DNA of 33,684 nt, taken from an uncultured Opitutaceae bacterium. Its GTDB lineage: Bacteria; Verrucomicrobiota; Verrucomicrobiia; Opitutales; Opitutaceae. The stretch is from positions 1 to 33,684 of the forward strand of contig CALAOT010000094.1 in assembly GCA_937889545.1 (NCBI GenBank). Reading direction: 5' to 3'. Below the pieces are notes generated by a model. It was not told where the DNA came from and ran no database searches. It saw only the letters and a list, made by a program, of their open reading frames with translations. This document shows positions 1-9,232 of this stretch, one piece after another. How positions within the stretch are numbered: position 1 is the first letter of the stretch; each line of letters begins with the position of its first letter. A program made the position numbers and the translations under genes.

Positions 1-75
1 TGGCGCCCTCAAGGGGAATTGAACCCCTGTTTGGGCCTTGAGAGGGCCCCGTCCTAGCCGCTAGACGATGAGGGC
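1..75 (-). tRNA. tRNA-Glu (anticodon CTC)
   Basis: Read on the minus strand this folds as a full cloverleaf. The acceptor arms are GCCCTCA and TGAGGGC, there is a D-arm with TCTAGCGGCTAGGA, the anticodon stem is GGGCC/GGCCC around the loop CTCTCAA (anticodon CTC, reading GAG, Glu), and the T-arm is AGGGG TTCAATT CCCCT. The 3' CCA is encoded in the DNA at positions 3-1, with discriminator base G. The gene touches the first base of the window, so anything downstream of it is not visible. The longest reading frame of the next gene, on the other strand, would overlap its 5' end by 8 bases. Confidence 0.96.
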
Positions 76-928
76 GTGTGGCGGAAGGGAGAACGCTCCA
101 AATTTGACGGCGATCGTCAAGCCGCGAGTGGGCATTTTGCGCTTTAACGGATTCTCAACTTTCGATGATACTCGTCCCGTGCCTGACGCTTTCAGGAAGA
201 TTCTCGGGGTGAGGTTCTACATCTCCGATCTCGAGGGCCTTATCGAGCTCGTGGCAGGGGGGGGGCTGATCGTCGTGCCATCGGCCCCCGTCATGGTCCG
301 GCTCGCGGATGACGCGGCCCACCGCAAGGCTATGGAGGGCGCGGATTTCGCGGTCACCGACAGCGCATTCATGGTCCTTCTCTGGCTTGTCCTCACCGGC
401 GAGCGCGTGAGGAGGATCACCGGGCTGCGGCTTCTGCGCGGGCTTTTCGGCCGCGGCGGGTTCCGAGGCCGTGGGGAAACCTTCTGGGTAATGCCGTCGG
501 CGGAGGACTCCGATGCCAACCTTGGCTGGTTGCGATCCAAGGGATTCGACCTCTCCGGGGACGACGCCTATGTGGCGCCGATATACCCGAGGGAGGGCCC
601 GATTGCCGACGACCGGCTCCTGGGGCTTGTCGACACCCGCCGGCCGCGAATGATCGTCATCGCGCTCAGCGGCGGCGTCCAGGAAAGGCTGGGATGGGAC
701 CTGCGCAACAGGCTTGGCTACAGGCCGACGATCCTCTGCATCGGAGGAGCCATCGCATTCCTTTCGGGGCGCCAGACGCGCATTCCTGTTTGGGCCGACC
801 GACTGGCGCTCGGCTGGCTCCTGCGCTTCCTGTCCGCCCCCCGGGCGTTCGCGGCAAAACTAAAGGGCACCCATCGGCTGATCCCGATGATATGGAAATA
901 CAGGTCCCGGAGCGTTCAAGGCGGCTGA
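68..928 (+). CDS. WecG/TagA/CpsF family glycosyltransferase (GT26)
   Basis: Likely a glycosyltransferase adding a sugar such as N-acetylmannosaminuronate or a related residue to a lipid-linked glycan for surface polysaccharide. The family assignment comes from three segments in order. Near residues 70-100 there is a VPSAPVM then VTDSAFM stretch holding the conserved Asp region. Around residue 205 there is the GGVQE segment, equivalent to the family G-x-P-x-Q-E motif. Near residue 228 there is GGAIAFLSGR followed by W-A-D-R-L-x-L-x-W-L-L-R, the family's typical C-terminal signature. The start is uncertain. The ATG at 68 overlaps the tRNA and gives an unconvincing N-terminus. TTG at 104 has an AAGGGAG stretch 13-20 bases upstream, and GTG at 128 is another option. 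No other polysaccharide gene is adjacent, so the pathway is not defined. Confidence 0.82.
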   Translation: MRACGGRENAPNLTAIVKPRVGILRFNGFSTFDDTRPVPDAFRKILGVRFYISDLEGLIELVAGGGLIVVPSAPVMVRLADDAAHRKAMEGADFAVTDSAFMVLLWLVLTGERVRRITGLRLLRGLFGRGGFRGRGETFWVMPSAEDSDANLGWLRSKGFDLSGDDAYVAPIYPREGPIADDRLLGLVDTRRPRMIVIALSGGVQERLGWDLRNRLGYRPTILCIGGAIAFLSGRQTRIPVWADRLALGWLLRFLSAPRAFAAKLKGTHRLIPMIWKYRSRSVQGG

Positions 929-1086
929 GCTCCATCAAGGCCGGGCGGTTGATTTGGGCTGCGGAAGAACGGCGCCCCGGAATCTCCGGGAACGTGTTCG
1001 ACGCCGGGCAGGCGCGCGTAAATCTGCGAGGCCGGGGGAGGCGCAGATGCAGGACCGAGTCACCCGGGGGCCCTCCCATGCGGCAG

Positions 1087-1113
1087 TTGAACTCCGGGCG
1101 TTTTCCGTATCCT
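1087..1113 (+). promoter_or_regulatory. weak candidate promoter for coaE-rho-pilT
   Basis: TTGAAC (1087-1092) and TATCCT (1108-1113) lie 15 bases apart, shorter than the preferred 17. The 201-base gap between the glycosyltransferase and coaE holds no other recognised feature. If used, the transcript would begin only about 10 bases before the coaE ATG. This is a weak match offered as a candidate only. Confidence 0.25.
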
Positions 1114-1129
1114 ATGGCCACTCAACGTA

Positions 1130-1732
1130 ATGGTCCTCGGACTTACCGGAGGTTTTGGCTGCGGCAAATCGACAGCGGCGAAGCTATTCGTCGACCTGGG
1201 ATACCGTCATGTCGATTCGGATATCATCGTCCGCGAGCGGGTGCTCCCGTCTGATAAGGTGAAGGCGGCATTGAGGGCGCACTTCGGGGACGCCATTTTC
1301 GGGCCCTCGGGAGACGTCGACCGGCCTGCGCTCGCCCGAATCGTCTTTTCGGACGATGCGGAAAGACAATGGCTGGAGGAACTTACACACCCTCGGTTCT
1401 TCGAGATAGTCCGGGCGACGCTCCGGGCCGGTCCGGATGCCGATTTTCTCGTTGAGGTGCCACTTCTGTTCGAGAAGTCGCTCGAGAATTGGTTTGATTT
1501 CACGGTCTGTGTCGCATGTGATCCACTTTCGCAACTCGCCCGCTTGGAGCAGCGCGGTATGGACCGCGCGCTCGCCGTGCAACGCATATCTAAGCAATTG
1601 CCGCTGGCTCGGAAGATCGAGCTGTCCGATTTCGTCCTTTGGAATGACGGTTCAACCGTTTTCCTCAAGGCCCAGGTCGACCGCATCGTGGATTCCCTGG
1701 AAAGAGCCAAGGCAGGCGCCCCCCTCAAATAA
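1130..1732 (+). CDS. coaE: dephospho-CoA kinase
   Basis: Catalyses the last step of coenzyme A synthesis, ATP-dependent phosphorylation of the 3'-hydroxyl of dephospho-CoA, in the cytoplasm. The protein is 200 residues, the normal family length. It opens with a P-loop, GGFGCGKST, at residues 7-15. This is followed by the family's DSD segment (about residues 30-32, usually DAD), and later by VEVPLLFE and a V-A-C-D segment equivalent to the conserved V(D/E)VPLLFE and V-x-x-D blocks. The ATG at 1130 puts the P-loop at the expected position. The gene ends 5 bases before the rho ATG, so the two are probably co-transcribed. Confidence 0.96.
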   Translation: MVLGLTGGFGCGKSTAAKLFVDLGYRHVDSDIIVRERVLPSDKVKAALRAHFGDAIFGPSGDVDRPALARIVFSDDAERQWLEELTHPRFFEIVRATLRAGPDADFLVEVPLLFEKSLENWFDFTVCVACDPLSQLARLEQRGMDRALAVQRISKQLPLARKIELSDFVLWNDGSTVFLKAQVDRIVDSLERAKAGAPLK

Positions 1733-1737
1733 ACCTG

Positions 1738-3498
1738 ATGCCTTTCCCCCCCAAGACAGACGACGAGATTTCGGCGGCCGGCGACGACGCTGGCGCAAAG
1801 CCGGCCAAGCGCGGAAGGCCGCGGATGCGCAAGCCTGACGGGGAGACGGAAACGGCGCCCGCAGCGGTCTTCGTTCCCGAGCCAACGCCCGAACCCGCCG
1901 CGACGCCGGCCGCGCCCGCAGCGCAGCAGGAGCCGGGCCCGGCCGCGAACGGCCCGGATACGCGCGAATCCGGACCCGACACGGGCGGCGGGGACGGCCG
2001 GCAGGGCGGAGGGCACGGCGACTGGCAGGACCGCAATTCGTGGAAGCGCAACAAGCGCAAACGCGGCCGGCACGGCGGGCATTGGCAGCCGGGGCCCGGA
2101 GGACCCGCCTCCCATTACCCCCCGCAGCCCCCGCCTCCCGCCCTGGCGCCGGTGTACGGCGACCTGCCGGATCCTGCGCGGTTCGCGGACCTGGCGGCGC
2201 TCGACGCGCTCGCCAAGGAGATCTCCTCGGGCAAGGGGGAGCCCCTTTACCTGGACCATCTCTATTCGCTCAACCTGGCCGACCTGACGGCATTCGCGCG
2301 TGAGCTTAAGGTTCCGTTCGAGGGCGCCCCGAACCGGCTCCAGCTGATCCTGCAGATATTCGGCGCGGCGACCAAGGACCGGCGCCCGCTCGCGGACCGA
2401 GGCTACGTCGACATCACCGACCGCGGCGCGTTCATCGTCCACGAGCAGGTCAATTACCGCCTGTACCCGGAGGATGCCTACCTTCCGGAGAGCCTGATCC
2501 GGCGATACGGGCTCAAGCGGGGCCACCGGGTCGAGGTGCTGATCCAGCCGCCGCGGGAAGGGGAGCGCTGCCCGTCGGTCGTGCGGATCGACAACGTGAT
2601 GGGGCTCGATCCCGAAGAGATATCAAAGGTCGTCCCCTTCGAGGAGCTAATTCCCTATTACCCGCTCAAGCGGATCCTGCTCGAGGACACGGAGGTCCAG
2701 AAGGACGTGTCCATGCGCACGGTGGATATCCTCACGCCCATCGGATTCGGCCAGCGCGGCCTCATCGTCGCGCCGCCCCGGACGGGCAAGACGATCCTCC
2801 TGCAGAACATCGCGAATTCGGTCTCCGAGAACAGCCCTTCTGCGAAGCTGATCTGCCTGCTGGTCGATGAGCGGCCCGAGGAGGTGACCGACTTCCGGAG
2901 GCACACGAAGGGCGAGGTCGTCTCGTCGACGTTTGACGAGGCCCCCGAGAACCACGTCCACTGCGCCGAGATGGTCGGCGAGAAGGCCCGGCGCCTCGTG
3001 GAGCAGGGGGAGCATGTCGTCATCCTGCTCGACTCGATCACGCGGCTTGCGCGCGCCTACAACGCGCTTGCCTCAAGCTCGGGAAAGATCATGTCGGGCG
3101 GCCTCGAGTCCAATGCCCTCCAGAAGCCGAAGCGGTTCTTCGGCGCCGCCCGGAACATCGAGGGCGCCGGCAGCCTGACGATCATCGCGACCGCGCTCGT
3201 CGACACGGGCAGCCGCGCCGACGAGATCATTTTCGAGGAGTTCAAGGGCACCGGCAACATGGAGCTCCACCTCGACCGCGGCCTCGTCGAGCGTAGGATC
3301 TTCCCCGCCATCAACATCGACCGCTCCGGCACCCGAAAGGAGGAGCTGATCTACCATCCCGAGGAGCTCCAGCGGATATACGGCCTGAGGCGCGCGATGC
3401 AGGGCCTGGGGCCGATCGAATCCATGGAAATGTTGATTCAGCGCTTGAAGAAGACCAAATCCAACGCTGAATTCCTATTGAGCCTCAGCCGGCAGTAG
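1738..3498 (+). CDS. rho: transcription termination factor Rho (paralogue 1, long form)
   Basis: Hexameric RNA-dependent ATPase that terminates transcription. The protein has 586 residues against about 420 in E. coli. Residues 1 to about 145 are a low-complexity tail rich in Pro, Ala, Gly and basic residues, including a [12 protein letters not shown] patch. A Rho-N/SAP-like helical segment ([18 protein letters not shown]) follows, then the cold-shock-type RNA-binding domain, then the ATPase. Motor motifs are intact: Walker A APPRTGKT at 345-352, [12 protein letters not shown], Walker [17 protein letters not shown], a Q-loop SSGKIMSGG, and the R-loop region [13 protein letters not shown]. The RNP1-like motif of the primary site is altered: E. 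coli DGFGFLR aligns with DRGAFIV. The gene lies 5 bases after coaE and 5 bases before pilT. A second Rho is encoded at 11073-12299. Confidence 0.95.
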   Translation: MPFPPKTDDEISAAGDDAGAKPAKRGRPRMRKPDGETETAPAAVFVPEPTPEPAATPAAPAAQQEPGPAANGPDTRESGPDTGGGDGRQGGGHGDWQDRNSWKRNKRKRGRHGGHWQPGPGGPASHYPPQPPPPALAPVYGDLPDPARFADLAALDALAKEISSGKGEPLYLDHLYSLNLADLTAFARELKVPFEGAPNRLQLILQIFGAATKDRRPLADRGYVDITDRGAFIVHEQVNYRLYPEDAYLPESLIRRYGLKRGHRVEVLIQPPREGERCPSVVRIDNVMGLDPEEISKVVPFEELIPYYPLKRILLEDTEVQKDVSMRTVDILTPIGFGQRGLIVAPPRTGKTILLQNIANSVSENSPSAKLICLLVDERPEEVTDFRRHTKGEVVSSTFDEAPENHVHCAEMVGEKARRLVEQGEHVVILLDSITRLARAYNALASSSGKIMSGGLESNALQKPKRFFGAARNIEGAGSLTIIATALVDTGSRADEIIFEEFKGTGNMELHLDRGLVERRIFPAINIDRSGTRKEELIYHPEELQRIYGLRRAMQGLGPIESMEMLIQRLKKTKSNAEFLLSLSRQ

Positions 3499-3503
3499 CC
3501 CCC

Positions 3504-4601
3504 ATGGCAGCACCCACCGTCAATTACGAGATGAATGAGCTGCTCGAGCTTGTGGTCGAGCAGAATGCGTCCGATCTGCACCTGCAGGTCGGGCAGCCCC
3601 CGACGCTGCGCCTGAGCGGCAGCATGACCCCCATCGACGGGCCGCCGCTCACGGCGCTCGACACTGAGAAGCTCATGCTGGCGATCACCCCTGACATCCA
3701 CGTCCAGGGCACCAAGCTGAACGGGGGCGCCGACTTCGGGTTCTCCTACATGGACAAGGCGCGGTTCCGGGTGTCGGTGCTCAGGTCGAAGGGCAACTAC
3801 GGCCTTGTCCTGCGCCAGATCCCGAACCGGATGTTCGGCCTGCGGGACATCGGGTTGCCCGACAAGGTTCGCGAGCTGCTCTACCGCCCCCGCGGGCTCA
3901 TCCTTGTCACGGGGCCGACGGGCTCGGGCAAGTCGACGACCCTGGCCTCGATGATCAACTACGTGAACGAGAACCGGGACGGCCACATCATCACGATCGA
4001 GGACCCGATCGAGTACTACCACACGCACAAGCGCTGCGTGGTGACCCAGCGCGAGGTCCACGTCGACGTTCCGAGCTTTTCCGAGGCGATCCGGCGCGGC
4101 CTCCGGCAGGATCCCGACATCATACTCGTGGGCGAAATGCGCGACCTCGAGACCATCGAGGCGGCGATCAGCGCCGCCGAGACGGGTCACCTCGTGTTTG
4201 CCACCCTCCACACGAACGGCGCGGCCAAGACGATCGACCGCATCGTGGACGCGTTTTCGGCCAACATGAAGGACATGATCCGGACGCAGCTCGCCTCGTC
4301 GCTGGTCGCCGTGATCTCCCAGGTCCTCTGCAAGAAGATCGGCGGCGGCCGCATCGCCAGTTACGAGATCATGGTTAGCACGAATTCAATCTCGTCGCTG
4401 ATCCGCGAGAACAAGACCTTCCGCATCAACTCCGACATCCAGACGGGCGCGAACCTCGGGATGATCACGATGGACACGCACCTCATGAACCTCGTGAACC
4501 GCGAGCTCATCTCGCCCGACGAGGCGATGGACAAGGCGCAGGACCAGGTGATGATGAGGGACAAGCTGGTCCAGATGGGCGCCCGGCTGCGGGAGCTCTG
4601 A
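3504..4601 (+). CDS. pilT: type IV pilus retraction ATPase PilT
   Basis: Cytoplasmic hexameric ATPase that depolymerises type IV pili, powering twitching motility and DNA uptake. At 365 residues it has the usual length. The N-terminal PAS-like domain contains [13 protein letters not shown] at about 21-33. The motor has Walker [10 protein letters not shown] at 137-145, an Asp box (TIEDPIEY), Walker B ([18 protein letters not shown]) and a His box ([11 protein letters not shown]), followed by the PilT-type stretch SYEIMV near residue 290 and the IRENKT segment. PilT is favoured over PilB because of its length and the absence of the long N-terminal domain and tetra-Cys zinc site. It begins 5 bases after rho. 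No other pilus gene lies in the window. Confidence 0.94.
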   Translation: MAAPTVNYEMNELLELVVEQNASDLHLQVGQPPTLRLSGSMTPIDGPPLTALDTEKLMLAITPDIHVQGTKLNGGADFGFSYMDKARFRVSVLRSKGNYGLVLRQIPNRMFGLRDIGLPDKVRELLYRPRGLILVTGPTGSGKSTTLASMINYVNENRDGHIITIEDPIEYYHTHKRCVVTQREVHVDVPSFSEAIRRGLRQDPDIILVGEMRDLETIEAAISAAETGHLVFATLHTNGAAKTIDRIVDAFSANMKDMIRTQLASSLVAVISQVLCKKIGGGRIASYEIMVSTNSISSLIRENKTFRINSDIQTGANLGMITMDTHLMNLVNRELISPDEAMDKAQDQVMMRDKLVQMGARLREL

Positions 4602-4602
4602 G

Positions 4603-4619
4603 CGGGCGCGTTGCGCCCG
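4603..4619. terminator. GC-rich hairpin between convergent pilT and the OB/HD nuclease gene
   Basis: CGGGCGC (4603-4609), loop GTT, GCGCCCG (4613-4619): a perfect 7-base-pair stem filling the 19-base gap between two convergent stop codons. There is no T-run on either side, so it may act as a transcript 3' end or a Rho-assisted or bidirectional stop rather than a classic intrinsic terminator. Confidence 0.5.
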
Positions 4620-4620
4620 T

Positions 4621-5613
4621 TCAGCTTGGAAGCCGCCGGACGAGGAGCGGCGCGTCCAGGCCGAGGATCCGTTCGGTGAATTCATCGCCGGGCGGCGCGT
4701 TGCGCAGCGCCCGCTGCACCATGCCCATCCTGGCGTCGAGCTCGTCGACCTTCGAGACGAAGACCGCCTCGGGCGTCGCCGCGAGCGCCGCGGCCCCCCA
4801 TTCGAGCTTTCCCTGGTGGCTGAGGATGATGTGTTCGAGGCGCTCGGCCCGGTCGGGGTCGAGCTTCGCCTTGATCGCGGCCCTGCGCACGAGCTGGTAG
4901 CCCAGGACGACATGGCCCTGAAGGATCCCCCGCCGGCCCCGCCTCGTCGCAAGCGCCCCCTCGTACTCGATGGCCTTGCCCGCGTCGTGGAGGAGGATGC
5001 CGGCCATGGCCAGCTCCGGGTCGACCTCGGGATACAGGGGCAGCAGCACCCTGGCGGCCCGCGCCATGTGCACCGTGTGCTCGAGGAGCCCGTGGCGGTA
5101 GGCGTGGTGCATCAGGGTGGCCGCGGGCGCCGTCCGGAACGCCTCGCCTATCTCGTCAAGCACGTGCCGGACGGTGGCCTTGAGCTCGCCCAGGGCGATC
5201 GAGTCGACGAAGCCGTTGAACTCGCTCCAGAGGGAGGCCGCTTCCTCGGGGGCCGTTTCCACCAGGCTCGCGACCAGCTCGGCCGACGAAAGCTCCTCCG
5301 GCGGCACGACCGAGGCGCGTGTGATCCTGGGGGAGAGCCGGCCCTGGTAGGAGTCGACCCGGCCCTCGACCCGGAGCACCGCTCCCTCCATGGCGGCGCG
5401 AACGGCGTCAAACGCGGGGCTGTCGGAGAACACGGTGCACGTGAACGATCCTGTCCGGTCGCCCAGCTCGGCGTTGAGGTACGGGTTGCCGTTTGAGGCC
5501 GTCTTGGCCGACAGCTTCCTCAGGACGAGGACGCTCGCGAATGGGCGCCCCGCGGACACGTCCGCGGCCTTCAGGTCGCGAACGGACGACAGGGGGGAGG
5601 GGGATTCAGGCAT
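4621..5613 (-). CDS. YhaM-type 3'-5' exonuclease (OB-fold plus HD domain)
   Basis: Probably a cytoplasmic 3'-5' exoribonuclease or nuclease of the YhaM/CBF1 type. Residues about 18-115 form an OB-fold nucleic-acid-binding domain (FASVLVLRKL, then GNPYLNAELGDRTG, a typical tRNA_anti-like strand pattern). Residues about 165-300 form an HD phosphohydrolase domain with HHAYRHGLLEHTVHM, the HD pair in GILLHDAGK, and HIILSHQGKLEWG. At 330 residues it matches the family (about 310-330). The ATG overlaps the end of the upstream hydrolase gene by 8 bases, so it is the last gene of a coupled minus-strand set. RNA versus DNA specificity cannot be told from sequence. Confidence 0.87.
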   Translation of the reverse strand: MPESPSPLSSVRDLKAADVSAGRPFASVLVLRKLSAKTASNGNPYLNAELGDRTGSFTCTVFSDSPAFDAVRAAMEGAVLRVEGRVDSYQGRLSPRITRASVVPPEELSSAELVASLVETAPEEAASLWSEFNGFVDSIALGELKATVRHVLDEIGEAFRTAPAATLMHHAYRHGLLEHTVHMARAARVLLPLYPEVDPELAMAGILLHDAGKAIEYEGALATRRGRRGILQGHVVLGYQLVRRAAIKAKLDPDRAERLEHIILSHQGKLEWGAAALAATPEAVFVSKVDELDARMGMVQRALRNAPPGDEFTERILGLDAPLLVRRLPS

Positions 5614-6169
5614 ATTCTTTGACGAGTTCCGTGTAGGCCCTGAAGAAGGGGTGGTCCGCCCCCCCCAGGATCGAGTAAAAAACGGTCTCCGCGGGCAAGA
5701 CGTGGACGCCGGCGCGGGCGAGCGCCTCCAGGCACACCCGGGCGTCAGACTCGCGCCGCGCGCCGACGCAGTCCGCGAGGACTGTCACCGAGAGGCCGCA
5801 CTGGAGCGCGTCGACCGCGCTCTGGTAGACGCAGACCGGGGTTTCCACCCCGCAGAGGATCAGGTGCTCTACGGCCTTGCCGGCGAGGATCAAGCTGCGC
5901 GCGTGGCTGCCGGTTGCGAGGGCCGAGAAAGCCTCCTTTGCGTGGACCGCCGGCGCCTCGACGAGGGCCAGGAGGGCCGGATCGATCGCCCCGAGCTTTT
6001 GCGGCACCTGCTCGGTGAATGCCACCGCGATCCCCAGCCCGCGCGCCGCGGCCACCGCGAACTGGCAGCGCCTGAGGACCTGCCCTCCGTTGGACACGGC
6101 GCGCAGGAACACGGGCTGCAGGTCCAGGCACAGGAGCAGGGCGCCGTCGGCGGGCTTCGCGGCCTTCAT
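5606..6169 (-). CDS. isochorismatase-like cysteine hydrolase
   Basis: 187-residue protein of the isochorismatase-like fold. The catalytic triad of the family can be placed: Asp16 in CLDLQP, Lys78 in HAKEAF and Cys113 in GVETPVCVYQSA, the latter preceded by the V-E pair that normally forms the cis-peptide. These enzymes hydrolyse isochorismate, nicotinamide or other small amides; the substrate is not evident. The start at 6169 is chosen because homology begins at once after it and the ATG forms an ATGA overlap with the stop of the phosphatase gene. The longer open frame reaching up to 6589 is antisense noise from that gene's other frame. Confidence 0.87.
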   Translation of the reverse strand: MKAAKPADGALLLCLDLQPVFLRAVSNGGQVLRRCQFAVAAARGLGIAVAFTEQVPQKLGAIDPALLALVEAPAVHAKEAFSALATGSHARSLILAGKAVEHLILCGVETPVCVYQSAVDALQCGLSVTVLADCVGARRESDARVCLEALARAGVHVLPAETVFYSILGGADHPFFRAYTELVKEYA

Positions 6170-6825
6170 GAGAAATATCTCTGGTGGGCCTTGACCTGAA
6201 CGAGCCGCTTTTCCGGGAACACGAGGGCGGTCAGGTGGCCGCCGAGGACGCAGCCCGTGTCGATTCCGATGGACCACTTGAGCTTGTAGACCTCGGGTCT
6301 CGGCGTGTGTCCGTAGACGACGTACGGCGGCCCCCCCCAGAGGTCGGCCCAGGCGGGCGCGTCCGGCGCGTCGGCGCGCCGTCTGGGCTCGCCGTCCTTG
6401 TCGACGACCTGGATTCGGGTCACCACCTCCGCGGTCTGCCTCTGCCAGGGCTCGCTCGGAAGGAACCCGCCGTGGACAAAGACCGTGTTTAACTCGGCCT
6501 CCTCGTACGTGAGCGGCATCGACTCCATGTAGGCCCAGTCCTCCGGCCGAAGCTTGTCGAAGGTCTCGAGGTCGCGCTCCTTGAGCCACTTGTCGTCGCC
6601 GGTCTTCCGAAACTTGAGGAGCCTCAGCTCGTGGTTGCCCAGGAGAGAAATGGAGCCGGCGGCGCGCGCGAGGTCGATCACCTTGACGCTGTCCGGGCCG
6701 CGGTTAACGAGGTCGCCGAGGAGAACGAGGCGGTCCCCGCCCTTGAGCTCGAGCTGCTCGAGCATCTCGGCGAATTCGATATGGCAGCCGTGGATGTCTC
6801 CAACGGCGATGAGGCGTCCGGTCAT
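6166..6825 (-). CDS. calcineurin-like (PPP family) metallophosphatase
   Basis: 219-residue cytoplasmic metallophosphoesterase. All metal-binding motifs of the PPP/ApaH group are visible: GDIHG (residues 9-13), GDLVNRGPDS (37-46, the G-D-x-V-x-R-G form), GNHE (63-66), a VHGG block near 114 and YGHTPRPEV with the final metal-binding His. The R-G-P-D-S reading is typical of bacterial PrpE/ApaH-like phosphatases acting on phosphoproteins or dinucleoside polyphosphates. It is the first gene of a three-gene coupled minus-strand set with the hydrolase and the OB/HD nuclease, which hints at a role in nucleotide or RNA turnover, but that is inference. Confidence 0.88.
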   Translation of the reverse strand: MTGRLIAVGDIHGCHIEFAEMLEQLELKGGDRLVLLGDLVNRGPDSVKVIDLARAAGSISLLGNHELRLLKFRKTGDDKWLKERDLETFDKLRPEDWAYMESMPLTYEEAELNTVFVHGGFLPSEPWQRQTAEVVTRIQVVDKDGEPRRRADAPDAPAWADLWGGPPYVVYGHTPRPEVYKLKWSIGIDTGCVLGGHLTALVFPEKRLVQVKAHQRYFS

Positions 6826-6852
6826 GAATTGTGCCGCGAGTGGCGTTGCGGC

Positions 6853-6862
6853 GCAAATTTGC
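6853..6862. promoter_or_regulatory. perfect palindrome in a divergent promoter gap
   Basis: GCAAATTTGC is a perfect 10-base palindrome in the 81-base gap between two divergent genes (the phosphatase at 6825 and the small protein at 6907). It is A/T rich in an otherwise G/C rich setting and is followed directly by another palindrome, GCTAGC, at 6861-6866. It could be an operator or part of the promoter. No clear -35/-10 pair was found next to it. Confidence 0.25.
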
Positions 6863-6906
6863 TAGCGTCCACCCGCCGTGGAAGTAAACAAGAAAGGCTC
6901 CAACCC

Positions 6907-7431
6907 ATGGAAATGTACCTCCAACCCCGGGCCGCGTCGTGCTCCGTGTCCGGCCACGCCTTCCGCGACGGCGACCGCGTGGCAAGCCTCCTGGCGCGGA
7001 CGGATTCCGGGGACGTCGTGCGGTACGACGCCCTCGAGTCTCATGCGGGCTCGCTCCAGCCCGGCGGATTTGTGGCGTGCCGCTGGGTCCAGGTCTTCCG
7101 GCAGCACCCGAAGGAGGAGAACCCGGAGCGCGCCCTCAAGCTCACGGCCGAGACTCTTTTTCTCACGCTTGTCGACCCCGCGACCGAGGCGACCCCCGAA
7201 ACCGCTCGGCTCGTCCGTTTCCTGGCGCTCCTGCTCGAGAGAAAGAGGCTGCTCCGCCCGAAGGGCCGGACGCCCGACGGCCTCCGCGACCTTTATGAGC
7301 ACGCCCGCACCAAGCAGCTCTTCGAGGTGCCGGCAATCGACCTGAGCCCCGAGTTCTTCGTGGCCGTGCGGGAGCAGCTCACCGTGCTTGTGGGAGAGCC
7401 CAAGGCGGCGCAGGCGGCGCCCGGAACCTGA
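6907..7431 (+). CDS. uncharacterised 174-residue cytoplasmic protein
   Basis: I do not recognise a family. The start at 6907 is chosen because upstream codons of the open frame lie inside the divergent promoter gap and the opposite gene; AAGAAAGG about 13 bases before it is a weak ribosome site. The protein has no signal peptide or membrane segment. An N-terminal beta-rich part (residues about 1-75, with SCSVSGHAF and GDRVASLL) resembles a small zinc-ribbon-like or beta-barrel start but has only one Cys-x-x-x-His spacing. The rest is helical with a basic ERKRLLRPKGRT stretch near 110-122. Its TGA overlaps the ATG of the acyltransferase gene (TGATG), so the two are translated together. Confidence 0.75.
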   Translation: MEMYLQPRAASCSVSGHAFRDGDRVASLLARTDSGDVVRYDALESHAGSLQPGGFVACRWVQVFRQHPKEENPERALKLTAETLFLTLVDPATEATPETARLVRFLALLLERKRLLRPKGRTPDGLRDLYEHARTKQLFEVPAIDLSPEFFVAVREQLTVLVGEPKAAQAAPGT

Positions 7432-8471
7432 TGGCCTCCCTGCGCCTCGAGCTGCCTGCGCCGGTTGCCGGGCGCATCGGGACCCTGGACGAGCTCAAGG
7501 GCGTGGCCATCCTCCTGGTCATCCTGTACCATGCCGGCGGGGTGCTGGGGCTGACGAACAGGGCGCACGGCGACGTGGGAGTCGACATGTTCGTAATCCT
7601 GAGCGGCGCCGGCCTGACGCTGGGCTCGGCGTCGTCGTGGGGCGCGGGCCGGTTCCTCCTGCGCCGGTTCTGGAGGATCTACCCCGCATACTGGATCGCG
7701 CTCACGGGGTTCCTCCTGGGGGACGCCTATATCTGGAACAGGCATTTCGCGGCCGCGGACATCCTCCTGCACTTCGTCGGCATTCACGGGTGGTTCGGCG
7801 ACGCATACGCCCTGAGCATCAACGATTCGTTCTGGTTCGTGACGCTCATCGTCACCCTTTACCTCCTTTACCTCCCACTCAGACGGTTTGTCGACCGGCC
7901 GGACATTCTCCTCCTAGTGGGATCCCTGGTCTCGATCGTGCCGGCGGTATATTACTACCAGACCCGCCAGCCCGTTGAGTTCGACCATCTCTCGCTGCGC
8001 ATCCCGGGATTCTTCCTCGGGCTTCTCTTCGGCCGGCTGCTCAAGGCCGGCCGCCTGGAAGTGTCCGCGACGACGGCGCTGGGGGGCGCCTTCATGGTCA
8101 TGTTCTACGTGCCCTTCACCCAGAACTTCGTGTTCGCCTCGGTCTGGGTCGGCTCCGCGCTCATGGTGGTGTACGCCTTCCTGCTCCGGCCGTTCCTGAG
8201 CGCGGTGAGCCGCGGCGCCCTCAAGTTCCTCGGCGAGCGCTCCTTGGAGATATTCCTGATCCACCAGCCCCTGATGCGCGAGTATAACGGCTTCGTGCAC
8301 CGGCAGCTGTTCCCGAACGCGGCCCTGACTCCCTGGTCGGTCACGGCGGGGATGCTCGTCGCGCTGGCCGTCACGATAGCGATAAGCGACGGGCTTCACA
8401 GGCTGCTGGAGAGGCTTCCGATGCCCGGGCGCGATGTCCCGCATCCCGGGATCGGCCTGACGGGCCGCTAG
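7431..8471 (+). CDS. acyltransferase-3 family membrane protein
   Basis: 346-residue inner-membrane protein with about ten hydrophobic segments. The N-terminus has the signature of acyltransferase-3/OafA enzymes: the [17 protein letters not shown] segment with the conserved His at about residue 40, then [14 protein letters not shown] around residues 74-87, equivalent to the family R-R-x-x-R-I-x-P-x-Y motif. Such enzymes acylate surface sugars, lipids or antibiotics using acyl donors from the cytoplasm. It is translationally coupled to the preceding unknown gene and shares the four bases CTAG with the convergent hisF stop. The substrate is unknown. Confidence 0.9.
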   Translation: MASLRLELPAPVAGRIGTLDELKGVAILLVILYHAGGVLGLTNRAHGDVGVDMFVILSGAGLTLGSASSWGAGRFLLRRFWRIYPAYWIALTGFLLGDAYIWNRHFAAADILLHFVGIHGWFGDAYALSINDSFWFVTLIVTLYLLYLPLRRFVDRPDILLLVGSLVSIVPAVYYYQTRQPVEFDHLSLRIPGFFLGLLFGRLLKAGRLEVSATTALGGAFMVMFYVPFTQNFVFASVWVGSALMVVYAFLLRPFLSAVSRGALKFLGERSLEIFLIHQPLMREYNGFVHRQLFPNAALTPWSVTAGMLVALAVTIAISDGLHRLLERLPMPGRDVPHPGIGLTGR

Positions 8472-9232
8472 AGCCTGACGGCCACGCCCCGGTCCGACAG
8501 GTAACGCTTGACGCCCGGGATCGTGAGGGTCCCGAAGTGGAAGAGGGACGCGGCGAGGACCGCGCTCGCCCCGCCCCTGTCGAGCACGTCGGCAAAGTGC
8601 TCCAGCCGCCCGGCGCCGCCGCTCGCGACAACGGGCACGGGCACCGCGTCGCTCACGCGCCGCGTGAGCTCGATGTCGTAGCCGGACTGCGTGCCGTCCC
8701 GGTCCATGCTCGTCAGGAGGATCTCGCCCGCGCCCATCTCGACGCCCCTGACGGCCCAGTCGACGGCCTCGAGCTCGGTGGGGTTGCGTCCGCCGTGGGT
8801 GAACACGCGCCAGCGCGGCTCAGGACCGGGCTCGAACTTGGCGTCAATCGCAAGGACGATGCACTGGGAGCCGAAGCGGTCGGACGTTTCCAGGATCAGC
8901 CCGGGGTCCGCGATCGCGGCGGTGTTCAGGGAGACCTTGTCCGCGCCGGCCTTGAGCATCGCGCCGATGTCATCCGCCGAGCGGAGGCCGCCGCCCACCG
9001 TGAGGGGCATGAAGCAGCGCTCCGCCGTCGCCGCCACGACGTCGCGCATGATCCTCCTCCCGTCGCTCGAGGCCGTGATGTCGAGGAAGACGAGCTCGTC
9101 GGCCCCCTGTGCGTCGTAGGCGGACGCGCACTCGACAGGGTCGCCCGCGTCGCGCAGCTCCTGGAACCTCACGCCCTTCACGACCCGCCCCGCTGTGACG
9201 TCGAGGCAGGGGATGATCCTGCGCGAAAGCAT
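8468..9232 (-). CDS. hisF: imidazole glycerol phosphate synthase cyclase subunit
   Basis: Cyclase subunit that uses ammonia from HisH to make imidazole glycerol phosphate and AICAR in histidine biosynthesis. The 254-residue (beta-alpha)8 barrel carries catalytic Asp11 in IPCLD and Asp130 in VLAID, and the phosphate-binding VGGGLRS (79-85) and VVASGGAG blocks. The start at 9232 matches the family N-terminus ([12 protein letters not shown]); the open frame upstream is antisense noise. The start overlaps the stop of the upstream 586-residue gene in a TGATG junction, so it is translated from the same message. No other his gene is in the window, so hisF is separated from its usual partners here. 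Confidence 0.96.
   Translation of the reverse strand: MLSRRIIPCLDVTAGRVVKGVRFQELRDAGDPVECASAYDAQGADELVFLDITASSDGRRIMRDVVAATAERCFMPLTVGGGLRSADDIGAMLKAGADKVSLNTAAIADPGLILETSDRFGSQCIVLAIDAKFEPGPEPRWRVFTHGGRNPTELEAVDWAVRGVEMGAGEILLTSMDRDGTQSGYDIELTRRVSDAVPVPVVASGGAGRLEHFADVLDRGGASAVLAASLFHFGTLTIPGVKRYLSDRGVAVRL

Noticed and set aside
1207..2526. 439-codon minus-strand open frame
   Set aside because: Antisense to coaE and rho, with biased Arg/Val-rich composition and no motifs.
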